Positions 1 to 11,698 of a DNA stretch of 64,000 nucleotides are shown piece after piece. Each line of letters opens with the position of its first letter. Position 1 is the stretch's first letter. Made by a program: the position numbers and the translations under genes. This DNA comes from Leptasterias polaris (lineage: Eukaryota; Echinodermata; Asteroidea; Forcipulatida; Asteriidae): assembly GCA_037783415.1 (NCBI GenBank), contig JAZGTN010000064.1:1240001-1304000 (forward strand), written 5' to 3'. The notes under the pieces were generated by a model. It searched no databases. It saw only the letters and a program-made list of their open reading frames with translations, and was not told where the DNA came from.

Positions 1-246
1 CGAGGGGGTATGTCATTCTGCGTTAGGCAATGGATTAAGATTAAAGGCCAATTTCTCTAATAGATCTATGAAAAACTTGATTTGTTCCATTGTATAAAAC
101 AATAAGTATTCAGTACCCTTTGTTTTCAAGAAAAAACAACGAATTTATCTTTCTTAGTTTGCGAGTTCTGCATGGTTGTTAAACCAAAGACTCAAAATTT
201 GATTAAATTATTTACATTTAATTACCCAATAATTCATTGGGTGACG
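1..246 (+). repeat. L block, core truncated at GACGTC
   Basis: The window opens on the first bases of a leader (GAGGGGGTATGTCATTCTG). The leader runs intact to the ATTGGGTGACGTC start of the core, then breaks off and continues straight into a B block with TATTAATTAAACAACG. The same truncated junction recurs at 59305, so the two places share one ancestor. Confidence 0.8.
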
Positions 247-1744
247 TCTATTAATTAAACAACGTAACGGCGAGGTTTTTCATGTAAATAGTCATAAACT
301 GAACTGATCGTATGCAAGACCTGTTCGATGATGTATTGATTGTAGAAATCCAATCCGTAGTTATTGGACTATAATACTAAAAGATATCACTAACAATTCA
401 AAAATAAATGTTATCAAACTACGCCTGTTTGCTGCGCTTATACCGTCTGGTGCCGATTACTGAAGCAACAAGTCATGATTATGAAAAGGGCATAAGAACC
501 TACTGTTTACACGATGTGCAATTTATGTTGAATTTATTTTGCTGTTCACATTATTTTGCTGTTCACATTATTTTGAAGTATTCAACAGGATCTAAAAGTT
601 AGATTCGCGTAAAAACCGTTGTTGATCAGAGTCAAATTTATGTTGACCTTTTATATTTTCGATTGCATTTTCTCAGTTATCAAAAGTTCTTCAAATCACC
701 AAAACAATTCAGCAAAATACACTCGTTCAGTTGATATTTACCACCAAGCCAACAAAAGGCTAACACGAAGGTTATGCAATGAGCTATTCATTGGACCACC
801 GTCGAACATCGTAGATTTCCGAAGGATGGTTGCATTTATCGACGAGTGCAGTAACAAAGGACCATTAACTTGGTATAGCGCCACCAAACGCATCAACTTT
901 ACTTTACGCTTCATGTTCATGTACATGTACATGTGGGCCAGCAATGCACAGTCACGACACAGCAATGCAGTCTTCGTGGACTTTGCACCTAAGATCAATG
1001 GCGCAGCGTGTGTACTGTTACATGTACATGCAAGATTACCCATGGTCATTGGAGCAGAATGACCAGACCTGTGGGCTAATACTAACGTAATGTTCAACTT
1101 ACATTTTCAGCGGGAAGTCAAGAACAACCGGGATAACTCTTTGTGTAGCATTTGTTGAGTTTTAAAAGACCTGTCCGATGATGTATTGATTGAAGCAATC
1201 CATTCAGTAATGATTAAGTTATGATTTTTTGAAATATTAAATTTTGATTTACTGTATTTCAACACCTGATGACGTAATCATGACGTCACAACAACTTGAT
1301 GGAGGTTTCATCAAGGTTCTAACATGGCGTAAATTTGAGGTTGATCGGATAAACAGAAGTGAAGAATTTGGGCAGGAAATGTTTTTTGGTTAAGAATTGC
1401 AGAAAGGCAAACTTTGACCTTCCGTTACGACCGGAAGTAAAGGTCATGTGAATTTGGCGTTAACTTTTCAAATGTTGCCCGTGTCTTGATCTATCATAAT
1501 GTTTAAATATGAATATTATAGCTTTCCTATTCAGAAACATACAGGCATTGGCATGAGGGCACTTTTTGACCTTAAATGGCTTGTAATTTGACACCCGATG
1601 ACGTCATCATGACGTCATTGTTCACACACCTTCTGCTCTTTATGTTCTAATGTCACATTAAGTTTCAAGTTGATCAAAGGTTTGCAAGTATGTTTTTTTT
1701 TGCGGACAAACTACAATCAGAAGAATAAGCAAAACAAATAAAAA
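247..1744 (+). repeat. B block, variant without the hairpin cassette
   Basis: This is the first of eight B modules. It contains a CATGTA microsatellite near 910-935 and two CRE-like palindrome pairs, at about 1267-1288 (TGACGTAATCATGACGTCA) and 1598-1620 (TGACGTCATCATGACGTCA). Between them is the stretch GACCTTCCGTTACGACCGGAAG. The A-tract and palindromic CCGAAC cassette that end most B blocks are missing: the sequence goes from AAATAAAAAA directly to CTAGAGATTT. The open frame at 619-1062 has no recognisable domain and I regard it as chance. Confidence 0.8.
1598..1620. promoter_or_regulatory. Tandem CRE-like palindrome (representative)
   Basis: TGACGTCA-TCA-TGACGTCA: two perfect octamers of the ATF/CREB consensus three bases apart. 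Equivalent pairs occur in B, alpha D and E, and single octamers occur in most cores; I count roughly sixty octamers by eye. Binding or activity is only a possibility, because no gene lies nearby. Confidence 0.3.
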
Positions 1745-1860
1745 ACTAGAGATTTAGAGTTTGTAAAACAAACTCTAGGTGTTCGGGTATCGCTCCTGGG
1801 TTCAATGCTGTTTTAATGCGTTAGCTATATCAATGAGTCGCTGAAAACAATGTTAATAGC
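1745..1860 (+). repeat. Core, 3' half with hairpin
   Basis: The hairpin is at 1755-1777: TAGAGTTTGT, loop AAA, ACAAACTCTA. It is followed by GGTGTTCGGGTATCGC and the usual core tail up to GTTAATAGC. The tail differs from the majority type (GGGTTC in place of GGGCTC), a change also seen in part in the core at 17035-17143. Confidence 0.85.
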
Positions 1861-2640
1861 TTGTAAATTTTAAAGAAGGTAAAGTGTAAATCTTCTTACA
1901 CAGGAAATAAAACCTACTCAAGATATGAAATTTTATAAATAACAAACTTTTGTTTAGCCAGATTTGAAAACTGATGACATCATTATGAAGTTACAAATGT
2001 TTTTATCGAGACATAGATATTTAAATATGTGCCAAGTGAAAAACAAAGATTAACTTACAAAACAAAAATCAGCGAAAGAGTACATTATTTAAATTATTTG
2101 AAAGAGCAAAAGGTCCATTGTCATTTCATAGTCATACAGCAGAGGAACATTTTCCCCTTCTCTTGGCAGCAGATGTTGAAACAATCATTTGAATGACCCA
2201 CACGTTCAACTATTATATATGCCATTCACTGAAGTTTATTTATTTGTCAATGGATATCGATTCTTTTTTGATTAAAAAACCACATTAGATGATATTTATG
2301 TTGACATTATTAAGTTACAATTCTGAAACTTTTTACAGTGAGTTGGATACTCATTAAGTATCGGTGCATGAATCATTAATTGTTCAAAACATATATGCAC
2401 TGATGAAGATGTCATTAAAATTAGTCAAGTATTATGAGCTATCGGTTGCATGTTTTAAATTAGCTTGTTTGATTTTTAGACATTGATTTTCCTACAGAAC
2501 GGTTTGTTAAATTTAGAATATTAAAATGAAAGACACTTGTTTAGGATAATTATGCAAGACAAAGGCAAAGCATGAGGACGGCAAGTCTAAGCATCTCGTG
2601 AATTTATACTAATAACATAATGAGTTAAGTACTATTTTTA
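1861..2640 (+). repeat. Beta D block
   Basis: Beta lineage of D, recognised by CTTGTAAATTTTAAAG at the start and a degenerate palindrome pair near 1974 (GATGACATCATTATGAAGTT, where alpha copies keep GACGTC). It ends at TTTTTAGGAAAACC. No coding potential was seen on either strand. Confidence 0.8.
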
Positions 2641-2845
2641 GGAAAACCTCCATCGAAGGGTCTTTAAATATGCATGTCATAATAAAAAAGTTGACGAAAA
2701 ACATTTATTAGTCGAACCATTCTCTGACTATAGTGACACAGCCAACAACCATACCAATCCCCCATTGCCTAATTCTACCTCTGCGACGATCATACTAAAT
2801 GCTTCTTAGTTTTAAAAACATCTCACCAACGTCACCACTTGATGC
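2641..2845 (+). repeat. T block, 5' part only
   Basis: Starts with GGAAAACCTCCATCGAAGG, runs to CACCACTTGATG and then switches to an E block. About 500 bp of the normal T block is absent. The junction is private to this unit. Confidence 0.75.
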
Positions 2846-3845
2846 TAAAACATTGTGCGACGTCATCATGACGTCACCAGTGCCCAACGTAAAGTCAATA
2901 GATTTCGCTCGCCACAATTTCTGTTCTATGGCCTGTGTGGTAAAAAAAACACCTCCATAAGACTGTGCGGCGCGGTATGCTACTTTATGTGTTCTCTGAT
3001 GTTATAATGTAAGGAATTATGAAGTCACCCCCTGTCAGAGCACGCTCTATCAATCGTCTATTTTCAAACAAAATAAGTTTAATTTTGAAATCTACAGAAT
3101 ATGCTTGATCGAGTCAGAAGTTGTTTCCCATCCCATCCCGGAATACTGTGAGCTACGGTACTAATGTTTCAAGCTCGAAAACATTTTGCATCAATTTTTG
3201 ATTTCACGTACTAACACAAAACGTTTCACTTTATTGCTTATTAATTTAGGACAAAAAGCGGTCATAAGCACCATGTATATGAAGTTCAAAGTAACAAGTC
3301 TCCACTGTAAGAAAACTAGTGACTTTTTGAAGGAAAGCGGTATTTTATAAAAGCCTTCAACATTAGATGCCGTTTTCTACAATTGTTACTTTTTACTGTC
3401 TACGTGTGTGTCAGTTCGTGGAACCGGTGGGTGACGATTTGATAGCTTCACAGTTACCTTGACAAATGTGTCTCGAAAGTAAACATTCATGACTTATCAC
3501 ATGGCTGCTTGCAATGGTTTATTGTCTGACACAATGTATGTACTAAATTAAACTTCGGAGTCTAGACACTATTGTGTGCATTTTACCAGTACATTGTACA
3601 TTATTGATAGCTTCACAGTTACCTTGACAAATGTGTCTCGAAAATAAAAACAATCATGATTTATCACATGGCTGCTTGCAATGGTTTATTGTCTGACACA
3701 ATGTATGTACTAAATTAAACTTCGGAGTCTAGACACTATTGTGTGCATTTTACCAGTACATTGTACATTATTGATAGCTTCACAGTTACATTGACAATGT
3801 GTCTCGAAAGTAAACCTGTATGAATTGTCACATGACTGCTTGCAG
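2846..3845 (+). repeat. E block copy 1 (5' truncated)
   Basis: Enters E at AACATTGTGCGACGTCATCATGACGTCACC, a palindrome pair at about 2858-2878. The middle contains the stretch that reads as an open frame in some other copies, but here it is interrupted by TAA at 3162-3164. The 3' half is made of direct subrepeats. It lacks the inverted core found upstream of the E copies at 21.6, 37.7 and 51.8 kb. Confidence 0.8.
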
Positions 3846-3855
3846 CGGTTTAAAT
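3441..3855 (+). repeat. 165-167 bp direct subrepeats in E
   Basis: Two complete monomers (3441-3605 and 3606-3772) and a partial third each start GATAGCTTCACAGTTAC. They carry CTCGAAA, GGCTGCTTGCAATGG, TTCGGAGTCTAGACAC and a TACATTGTACA palindrome. The two full copies differ at only a few bases, which suggests a recent local duplication. Confidence 0.85.
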
Positions 3856-4245
3856 ACCATTTGTTTTCAAAAAATAACAACGAATTTATCGTTCTTAGTT
3901 TCTGAGTTCTGGTTGTTAAACCAAAAACTCAAAATTTGATTTAAATTAATTACATTTAATTACCCAATAAATCAATGGATGACGTCATTATGTGTCAAAA
4001 CTTCTGTTTCATCTATTTATCAGGTGTAACACTGTTGCCAAGTTTCATGACCGTACGAGCTTGGGAAGGATATCAAAGTCTGCGGACAACGATTTGTGTG
4101 TATTTTTGAGATGGAACAAACTCAAAAATTCACTAGAGATTTAGAGTTTGTAAAACAAACTCTAGGTGTTCGGGTTCTCGCTGGGCTCAGTGCTGTTTTA
4201 ATGCGTTAGCTATAACATTGAATCGCTGAAAACATTGTTGATAGC
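3846..4245 (+). repeat. E-linked L-C unit
   Basis: This is the E-associated core subfamily. It has GATGACGTCATTATGTGTC at the start, CATGACCGTACGAGC in the middle and GATTTGTGTGTATTTTTGAGATGGAAC before the hairpin (4142-4164). Relative to the main subfamily it has +2 and -3 base indels here, which break the reading frame that main-type cores keep open. Confidence 0.85.
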
Positions 4246-4625
4246 TTTTGAAATTTCAAACTTGATTTGTTCCAATGTATAAAGCAATAAGTATTCAATA
4301 CCCTTTGTTTTCAAGAAATAACAACAAATTTATCGTTCTTAGTTTGCGAGTTCTGCATGGTTGTTAAACCAAAAACTCAAAATTTGATTAAATTAATTAC
4401 ATTTAATTAACCAATAATTCATTGGGTGACGTCATTATGTTGTCGAAATTTATGTCTTATCTAATCATCAGGTGTAATATTGTTGCCAAGTTTCATGACC
4501 GTGCGAATTTGGGAAAGATGTCAAAGTCTGCGGACAACGATGCGTGTATTTTTGAGGTGGGCGAACAAACTCAAAAATCCACTAGAGATTTAGTGTTTGT
4601 GAGAACAAACACTAGGTGTTCGGGT
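4246..4625 (+). repeat. L-C unit fused directly to the previous core
   Basis: The preceding core runs through CTTTTGAAATTTC straight into leader sequence (AAACTTGATTTGTTCC), skipping D and T. The same fusion recurs near 11240, 32700 and 39340. The hairpin here is the alternative form, 4591-4614: TAGTGTTTGT, loop GAGA, ACAAACACTA. Confidence 0.85.
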
Positions 4626-6140
4626 TTCGATGGGGCACTGTTATGTTACTAAAATGCGTAAGCAGATTTATATTGAAAGTTTTTAATTTTCAAAAAAAAG
4701 TCGTTTGCAAACCTATTACTTGTATACTTTTAGTGTACACGGGGGAAAGTGATATCGTTGCTGTATGCGTCTCCATAAAGTAGTTTAGATACACATGTAT
4801 AACAATTTTCATGTAAATAGTCACAAACTTAACATGCTTAACTGATAAATTAAAAGACTATCACTAACAATTCAAAAATAAATGTTATCAAACTACGCAT
4901 GCTTGCTACCTTATGTGTGAAGCAACATCATTTGTCATGATTATGAAAAGGGCATAAGAACCTACTGTTTACACGATGTGCAATTTATGTTGAATTTATT
5001 TTGCTAGTCACATTGTATTTCTTTGAAGTATTCAACAGGATCTAAAAGTTAGATTCGCGTAAAAACCGTTGTTGATCAGAGTCAAATTTATGTTGACCCT
5101 TTTCCGATTGCATTTTCTCAGTTATCAAAAGTTATTCAAAATCACCAAAACAGTTCAGCAAAATACACTCGTTCAGTTGATATTTACCACCAAGCCAACA
5201 AAAGGCTAACACGAAGGTTATGCAATGAGCTATTCATTGGACCACCGTCGAACATCGTTCCGAAGGATGGTTGCATTTATCGACGAGTGCAGTAACAAAG
5301 GACCATTAACTTGGTATAGCGCCACCATGGATAACGTATCACACACAGCAATGCAGTCTTCGTGGACTTTGCACCTAAGATCAATGGCGCAGTGTGTGTA
5401 CCGTTTAGGCCCTACATGTACATGCAAGATTACGCGTGGTTAATGGAGCAGAATGACCAGCCCTGCGGGCTAATACTAACGTAATGTTCAACTTACATTT
5501 TCAGCGGGAAGTCAAGAACAACCGGGATAACTCTTTGTGTAGCATTTGTTGAGTTTTAAAAGACCTGTCCGATGATGTATTGATTGAAGCAATCCATTCA
5601 GTAATGATTAAGTTATGATTTTTTGAAATATTAAATTTTGATTTACTGTATTTCAACACCTGATGACGTAATCATGACGTCACAACAACTTGATGGAGGT
5701 TTCATCAAGGTTCTAACATGGTGTAAATTTGAGGTTGATCGGATAAACAGAAGTGAAGAATTTGGGCAGGAAATGTTTGTTGGTTAAGAATTGCAGAAAG
5801 GCAAACTTTGACCTTCCGTTACGACCGGAAGTAAAGGTCATGTGAATTTGGCGTTAACTTTTCAAATGTTGCCCGTGTCTTGATCTATCATAATGTTTAA
5901 ATATGAATACTATAGCTTTCCTATTCAGAAACATACAGGCATTGGCATGAGGGCACTTTTTTGACCTTAAATGGCTTGTAATTTGACACCCGATGACGTC
6001 ATCATGACGTCATTGCTCACACGTCTTCTGCTCTTTATGTTCTAATGTCACATTAAGTTTCAAGTTGATCAAAGGTTTGCAAGTATGTTTTTTTCTGCGG
6101 ACAAACGACTATCAGAAGATTAAGCAAAACAAAGAAAAAC
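4626..6140 (+). repeat. B block copy 2
   Basis: Begins as a diverged core tail (GATGGGGCACTGTTATG) and continues through CRE-like pairs at about 5660 and 5993. It ends AACAAAGAAAAAC with no hairpin cassette. It is nearly identical to the blocks at 13764 and 55418 (constant offsets of 9,138 and 50,792 bp), so all three derive from one recent ancestor. The small open frames on both strands near 5225-5443 are shadows of the repeat. Confidence 0.85.
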
Positions 6141-6252
6141 TAGAGATTTAGAGTTTGTAAAACAAACTCTAGGTGTTCGGGTTCTCCCTGGGCTCAGTGC
6201 TGTTTTAATGCGTTAGCTATATCATTGAATCGCTGAAAACATTGTTGATAGC
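6141..6252 (+). repeat. Core, 3' half; left edge of the 3,549-bp duplication
   Basis: Hairpin at 6149-6171, then GGGTTCTCCCTGGGC. The CTCCC variant is otherwise seen only at 9729, exactly 3,549 bp downstream. This marks the left edge of the duplicated segment, at the CTAGAG beside the hairpin. Confidence 0.85.
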
Positions 6253-6796
6253 TTTTGAAATTTCAAGGAAAGTAAAGTGTAAATCTTCTTTGATTGTACG
6301 TTAGTTTACACAGGAAATTAATGCACCTCACAATATGAGTTTTAAAAATAATAATCTTTTGTTAAAGCCAAATTTGAAAACTGATGACGTCATTATGACG
6401 TTAGATAAGTTCTTATAGAGACATTGGTATTTAATTATGTGCTTTAAATTGTAAGTGAAAAACGAAGGTGAACTTACTAAACGTATTGTCAGCAAAAGAG
6501 TACATTATTTAATTTATTTAAAAGGGCAGAGGGTCAATATTGTCCTTTTATACAGAGCAACATTAATTTTTCGAATTTCCTTTCGTTTTGGTTGCATATC
6601 TTAAAACGAGCCTTTAAATTACTCACAAGTAGGGGGCTACAACTATCATGAATGCCACTCACTGAAGTTTATTTATTTTCAATGGATATTGATTCTTTAT
6701 TGATTAATAAATCCGACTATGCAAATCATGTTGACATTATTAAGTTACAATTCTTAGAAGTTTTAACAGGTTTTCAAATACTGTGATTTGGCTTCT
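6253..6796 (+). repeat. Alpha D block, 5' half
   Basis: Alpha lineage with an intact pair GATGACGTCATTATGACGTT at about 6383. It ends at ACTGTGATTTGGCTTCT and joins a shortened T block. The 3' half of D is missing. Confidence 0.8.
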
Positions 6797-7180
6797 GAAA
6801 CACCCTTCACGATCCGATGACACATCCTTCCTTCTCGGTGTGTGATCAAAACATAACCAATGTTCGTCTTTTTCTGCTTGCATTTTCTTACATAATTAAA
6901 AGTCATACGAATCACTGAAGCAGGTGGCCATCTCAGTGAAACTTTGTCTTCAATTCCATATTCTTCATAAAGCAACAGAGGGGCGAATATGGAAACAATC
7001 TGACGCTGAATATGGCACAAATTGAGGGAATTCAACATGCCGTTGTCGCGCCATTGAAGCTTGCTTATAAGTACGATGTGTGTGAATTTCCAAAAAAACC
7101 AGTGCCATTACATTCCGTGATGGCGCGCGTGCATGTACTGATGATTGATGTCAACAACTTTTCCCAGTGGATGAACCCAT
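6797..7180 (+). repeat. Short diverged T block
   Basis: Enters T at GAAACACCCTTCACG. It then diverges strongly, with GAATATGGCACAAATTGAGG and GTGATGGCGCGCGTGCATG. This variant occurs only here and in its duplicate at 10346. The minus-strand open frames at 6763-7038 and 7065-7292 are not conserved in other T copies. Confidence 0.75.
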
Positions 7181-7684
7181 GACATGCTGCGTTACGTATT
7201 GGATTAAGATTTAACATTTTCAAATGCCGATTTCCCCCAGAAATGTATCTCAACGTTCGTTTGTTCCTTTGTATGAAGTGATCAGTATTCAATACCCTTT
7301 CTTTCCAAGAAATAACAACGAATTTAAAGTTCTAAGTTTTCGAGTTCTGTTTGTTAAACCAAAAACAAAAAATTTGATTAAATTAATTGCATTTAATTAC
7401 CCAATAAATCATTGGGTGACGTCATTATATTGTCGAAATTTCTGTTTCATTTATTCATCAGGTGTAATAATGTTGCCAAATTGCATGACCGTGCGAGTTT
7501 GGGAAAGATGTCAAAGTCTGCGGACAACGATGCGTGTATTTTTGAGGGGGGCGAACAAACTCAAAAATCCACTAGAGATTTAGAGTTTGTAAAACAAACT
7601 CTAGGTGTTCGGGTTCTCGCTGGGCTCAGTGCTGTTTTAATGCGTTAGCTATATCATTGAATCGCTGAAAACATTGTTGATAGC
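7181..7684 (+). repeat. L-C unit, diverged leader
   Basis: The leader is unusual (CATGACATGCTGCGTTACG, then TTTCCCCCAGAAATG). The core reads GTCATTATATTGTCG and GAGGGGGGCGAAC, with its hairpin at 7581-7603. Confidence 0.8.
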
Positions 7685-8470
7685 TTGTAAATTTTAAAGA
7701 AAGTAAAGTGTAAATCTTCTTACACAGGAAATAAAAGCTACTCAAGATATGAAATTTTATAAATAACAAACTTTTGTTTAGCCAGATTTGAAAACTGATG
7801 ACATCATTATGAAGTTACAAATGTTTTTTATCGAGACATAGATATTTAAATATGTGCCAAGTGAAAAACAAAGATTAACTTACAATAAAAAATCAGCAAA
7901 AGAGTACATTATTTAAATTATTTGAAAGGGCAAAAGGTCCATTGTCATTTCATAGTCATACAGCAGAGGAACATTTCCCCCTTCCCCTTCATCTTGGCAG
8001 CAGATGTTGAAACGATCCTTTGAATGACCCACACGTTCAACTATTATGTATGCCATTCACTGAAGTTTATTTATTTGTCAATGGATATCGATTCTTTTTT
8101 GATTAAAAAACCACATTAGATGACATTCATGTTGACATTATTAAGTTACAATTCTGAAACTTTTTACAGTGAGTTGGATACTCATTAAGTATCGGTGCAG
8201 GAATCATTAATTGTTCAAAACATATGCACTGATGAAGATGTCATTAAAATTAGTCAAGTATTATGAGCTATCGGTTGCATGTTTTAAATTAGCTTGTTTG
8301 ATTTTTAGACATTGATTTTCCTACAGAACGGTTTGTTAAATTTAGAATATTAAAATGAAAGACACCTTTTTAGGATAATTATGCAAGACAAAGGCAAAGC
8401 ATGAGAACGGCAAGTCTAAGCATCTCGTGAATTTATACTAATAACATAATGAGTTAAGTACTATTTTTAG
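7685..8470 (+). repeat. Beta D block
   Basis: Full-length beta D with TTTCCCCCTTCCCC in the middle and GTATCGGTGCAGGAATC, a base change shared with the copy at 17144. The degenerate CRE pair is near 7797. Confidence 0.8.
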
Positions 8471-9286
8471 GAAAACCTCCATCGAAGGGTCTTTAAATAT
8501 ATGCATGTCATAATACAAAGTTGACGAAAAACATTTATTAGTCGAACCATTCTCTGACTATAGTGACACAGCCAACAACCATACCAATCCCCCATTGCCT
8601 ATTTCTACCTCTGCGACGATCATACTAAATGCTTCTTAGTTTTAAAAACATCTCACCAACGTCACAACTTGATGATACAGGATAAACTTTATAACATAAT
8701 TGTGCATTAAATAAAAGACTCGTTTTGAAAAGCAATGATGTTCATACGAAACGTACCGTTTCTAGTCGCCGTGCAGCGACGATAAAGACTACCGTGTGTG
8801 AGGGTCTGAAACACCCTACACAAACCGATGACGCGTCCCTTCTTCTCGGTGTGTGATCAAAACACAAACAATGTCCGTCTTTTTCTGCTTGCATTTTCTT
8901 ACATAATTAAAAGTCATACGAATCACTGAGGTAGGTGGCCATCTCTGCGAAACTTCGTCTTTAATTCCATTTGATCATTAATCCATGAGAAGGGCGAAAA
9001 GGGGAACAATTAGACGCCGAATCTGAGTGGAATTCAGATCTGTAATGTTACTATTGTTAGTACGCCATTGATAAGATTGCTCTACGTTGTAAATGCGTTG
9101 ACCGGTGGCATGTCAAAACATGAATGAAACTCATGCCACAACACATAGACTTCAGCGAAGGCGCTCACGGCAAACAATACGCGGTTGCGGTTACTTTCGT
9201 CTGATTTCGTGCCGATTGTTAATCGCCTCCCATAACAAGCGTTTTGACTGGCAAACTACCCACCGTTGCGCAATGCAATCAGTCGC
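8471..9286 (+). repeat. T block, long form
   Basis: Complete T ending in a variant (GTTGCGCAATGCAATCAGTCGC) about 70 bp longer than the majority form. A related ending is found only at about 50185. An open frame at 9105-9311 crosses the T/L boundary and shows no domain. Confidence 0.75.
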
Positions 9287-9801
9287 GAGGAGGTATGCCA
9301 TGCTGCGTTAGGCAATTGATTAAGATTTAAACGTTTTAAAAGGCCAAATTCTCTCAGAAATCTTGGTCTAACTTGATTCGTTCCAAAGTATGAAACGAAA
9401 AGTATTCAATACCCTTTCTTTTCAAGAAATAACAACGATTTTATCGTTCTTATTTTGTGAGTTCTGGTTGTTAAACCAAAAACTCAAAATTTGATTAAAT
9501 AAATTACATTTAATTACCCAATAACTCATTGGGTGACGTCATTATGTTGTCAAAATTTATGTTTTATCTAATCATCAGGTGTAATATTGTTGCCAAGGTT
9601 TATGACCGTGCGAGTTTGGGAAATATGTCAAAGTCTGCGGACAACGATGCGTGTATTTTTGAGGGGGGCGAACAAACTCAAAAATCCACTAGAGATTTAG
9701 AGTTTGTAAAACAAACTCTAGGTGTTCGGGTTCTCCCTGGGCTCAGTGCTGTTTTAATGCGTTAGCTATATCATTGAATCGCTGAAAACATTGTTGATAG
9801 C
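9287..9801 (+). repeat. L-C unit
   Basis: Leader with TTTAAACGTTTTAAAAGGCC, shared with 28370. The core is GAGGGGGGCG type with hairpin 9698-9720. The right-hand 3,549-bp copy begins inside this core. Confidence 0.8.
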
Positions 9802-10345
9802 TTTTGAAATTTCAAGGAAAGTAAAGTGTAAATCTTCTTTGATTGTACGTTAGTTTACACAGGAAATTAATGCACCTCACAATATGAGTTTAAAAAATAA
9901 TAATCTTTTGTTAAAGCCAAATTTGAAAACTGATGACGTCATTATGACGTTAGATAAGTTCTTATAGAGACATTGGTATTTAATTATGTGCTTTAAATTG
10001 TAAGTGAAAAACGAAGGTGAACTTACTAAACGTATTGTCAGCAAAAGAGTACATTATTTAATTTATTTAAAAGGGCAGAGGGTCAATATTGTCCTTTTAT
10101 ACAGAGCAACATTAATTTTTCGAATTTCCTTTCGTTTTGGTTGCATATCTTAAAACGAGCCTTTAAATTACTCACAAGTAGGGGGCTACAACTATCATGA
10201 ATGCCACTCACTGAAGTTTATTTATTTTCAATGGATATTGATTCTTTATTGATTAATAAATCCGACTATGCAAATCATGTTGACATTATTAAGTTACAAT
10301 TCTTAGAAGTTTTAACAGGTTTTCAAATACTGTGATTTGGCTTCT
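9802..10345 (+). repeat. Alpha D block, 5' half (duplicate)
   Basis: Second copy of 6253-6796 at the 3,549-bp offset, with the palindrome pair near 9932. Confidence 0.85.
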
Positions 10346-10729
10346 GAAACACCCTTCACGATCCGATGACACATCCTTCCTTCTCGGTGTGTGATCAAAA
10401 CATAACCAATGTTCGTCTTTTTCTGCTTGCATTTTCTTACATAATTAAAAGTCATACGAATCACTGAAGCAGGTGGCCATCTCAGTGAAACTTTGTCTTC
10501 AATTCCATATTCTTCATAAAGCAACAGAGGGGCGAATATGGAAACAATCTGACGCTGAATATGGCACAAATTGAGGGAATTCAACATGCCGTTGTCGCGC
10601 CATTGAAGCTTGCTTATAAGTACGATGTGTGTGAATTTCCAAAAAAACCAGTGCCATTACATTCCGTGATGGCGCGCGTGCATGTACTGATGATTGATGT
10701 CAACAACTTTTCCCAGTGGATGAACCCAT
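10346..10729 (+). repeat. Short diverged T block (duplicate)
   Basis: Copy of 6797-7180. The minus-strand translations at 10312-10587 and 10614-10841 match the first copy residue for residue, which reflects how recent the duplication is and not coding constraint. Confidence 0.85.
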
Positions 10730-11233
10730 GACATGCTGCGTTACGTATTGGATTAAGATTTAACATTTTCAAATGCCGATTTCCCCCAGAAATGTATCTC
10801 AACGTTCGTTTGTTCCTTTGTATGAAGTGATCAGTATTCAATACCCTTTCTTTCCAAGAAATAACAACGAATTTAAAGTTCTAAGTTTTCGAGTTCTGTT
10901 TGTTAAACCAAAAACAAAAAATTTGATTAAATTAATTGCATTTAATTACCCAATAAATCATTGGGTGACGTCATTATATTGTCGAAATTTCTGTTTCATT
11001 TATTCATCAGGTGTAATAATGTTGCCAAATTGCATGACCGTGCGAGTTTGGGAAAGATGTCAAAGTCTGCGGACAACGATGCGTGTATTTTTGAGGGGGG
11101 CGAACAAACTCAAAAATCCACTAGAGATTTAGAGTTTGTAAAACAAACTCTAGGTGTTCGGGTTCTCGCTGGGCTCAGTGCTGTTTTAATGCGTTAGCTA
11201 TATCATTGAATCGCTGAAAACATTGTTGATAGC
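10730..11233 (+). repeat. L-C unit (duplicate), end of the 3,549-bp repeat
   Basis: Matches 7181-7684 up to GTTGATAGC. It then departs: CTTTTGAAATTTCAAAC here, where the first copy has CTTGTAAATTTT. Hairpin at 11130-11152. Confidence 0.85.
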
Positions 11234-11698
11234 TTTTGAAATTTCAAACTTGATTTGTTCCAATGTATAAAGCAATAAGTATTCAATACCCTTTGTTTTC
11301 AAGAAATAACAACGAATTTATCGTTCTTAGTTTGCGAGTTCTGCATGGTTGTTAAACCAAAAACTCAAAATTTGATTAAATTAATTACATTTAATTACCC
11401 AATAATTCATTGGGTGACGTCATTATGTTGTCGAAATTTATGTCTTATCTAATCATCAGGTGTAATATTGTTGCCAAGTTTCATGACCGTGCGAATTTGG
11501 GAAAGATGTCAAAGTCTGCGGACAACGATGCGTGTATTTTTAAGGTGGGCGAACAAACTCAAAAATCCACTAGAGATTTAGAGTTTGTAAAACAAACTCT
11601 AGGTGTTCGGGTTCTCGCTGGGCTCAGTGCTGTTTTAATGCGTTAGCTATATCATTGAATCGCCATATCATTGAATCGCTGAAAACATTGTTGATAGC
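11234..11698 (+). repeat. L-C unit fused to the preceding core
   Basis: Core variant ATTTTTAAGGTGGGC shared with 33001. Hairpin at 11579-11601. The tail carries a duplication of about 18 bp (ATATCATTGAATCGC twice, 11650-11680) that also marks the cores near 28840, 39760, 41740 and 53440. Confidence 0.85.

Larger units (their letters stand above)
6141..11233 (+). repeat. 3,549-bp tandem duplication (one full copy plus a partial second)
   Basis: 6141-7684 matches 9690-11233 with a constant offset of 3,549 bp. In my reading the only clear difference is one base in an A/T run (near 6332 and 9881). Four open frames translate identically in both copies. Both ends lie in core sequence, so unequal exchange between cores explains the event. 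Confidence 0.9.

Noticed and set aside
619..1097. Overlapping open frames on both strands at 619-1062 and 738-1097
   Set aside because: They overlap over most of their length, have no domain, and are truncated or frame-shifted in the paired B blocks (5225, 25656, 59661).
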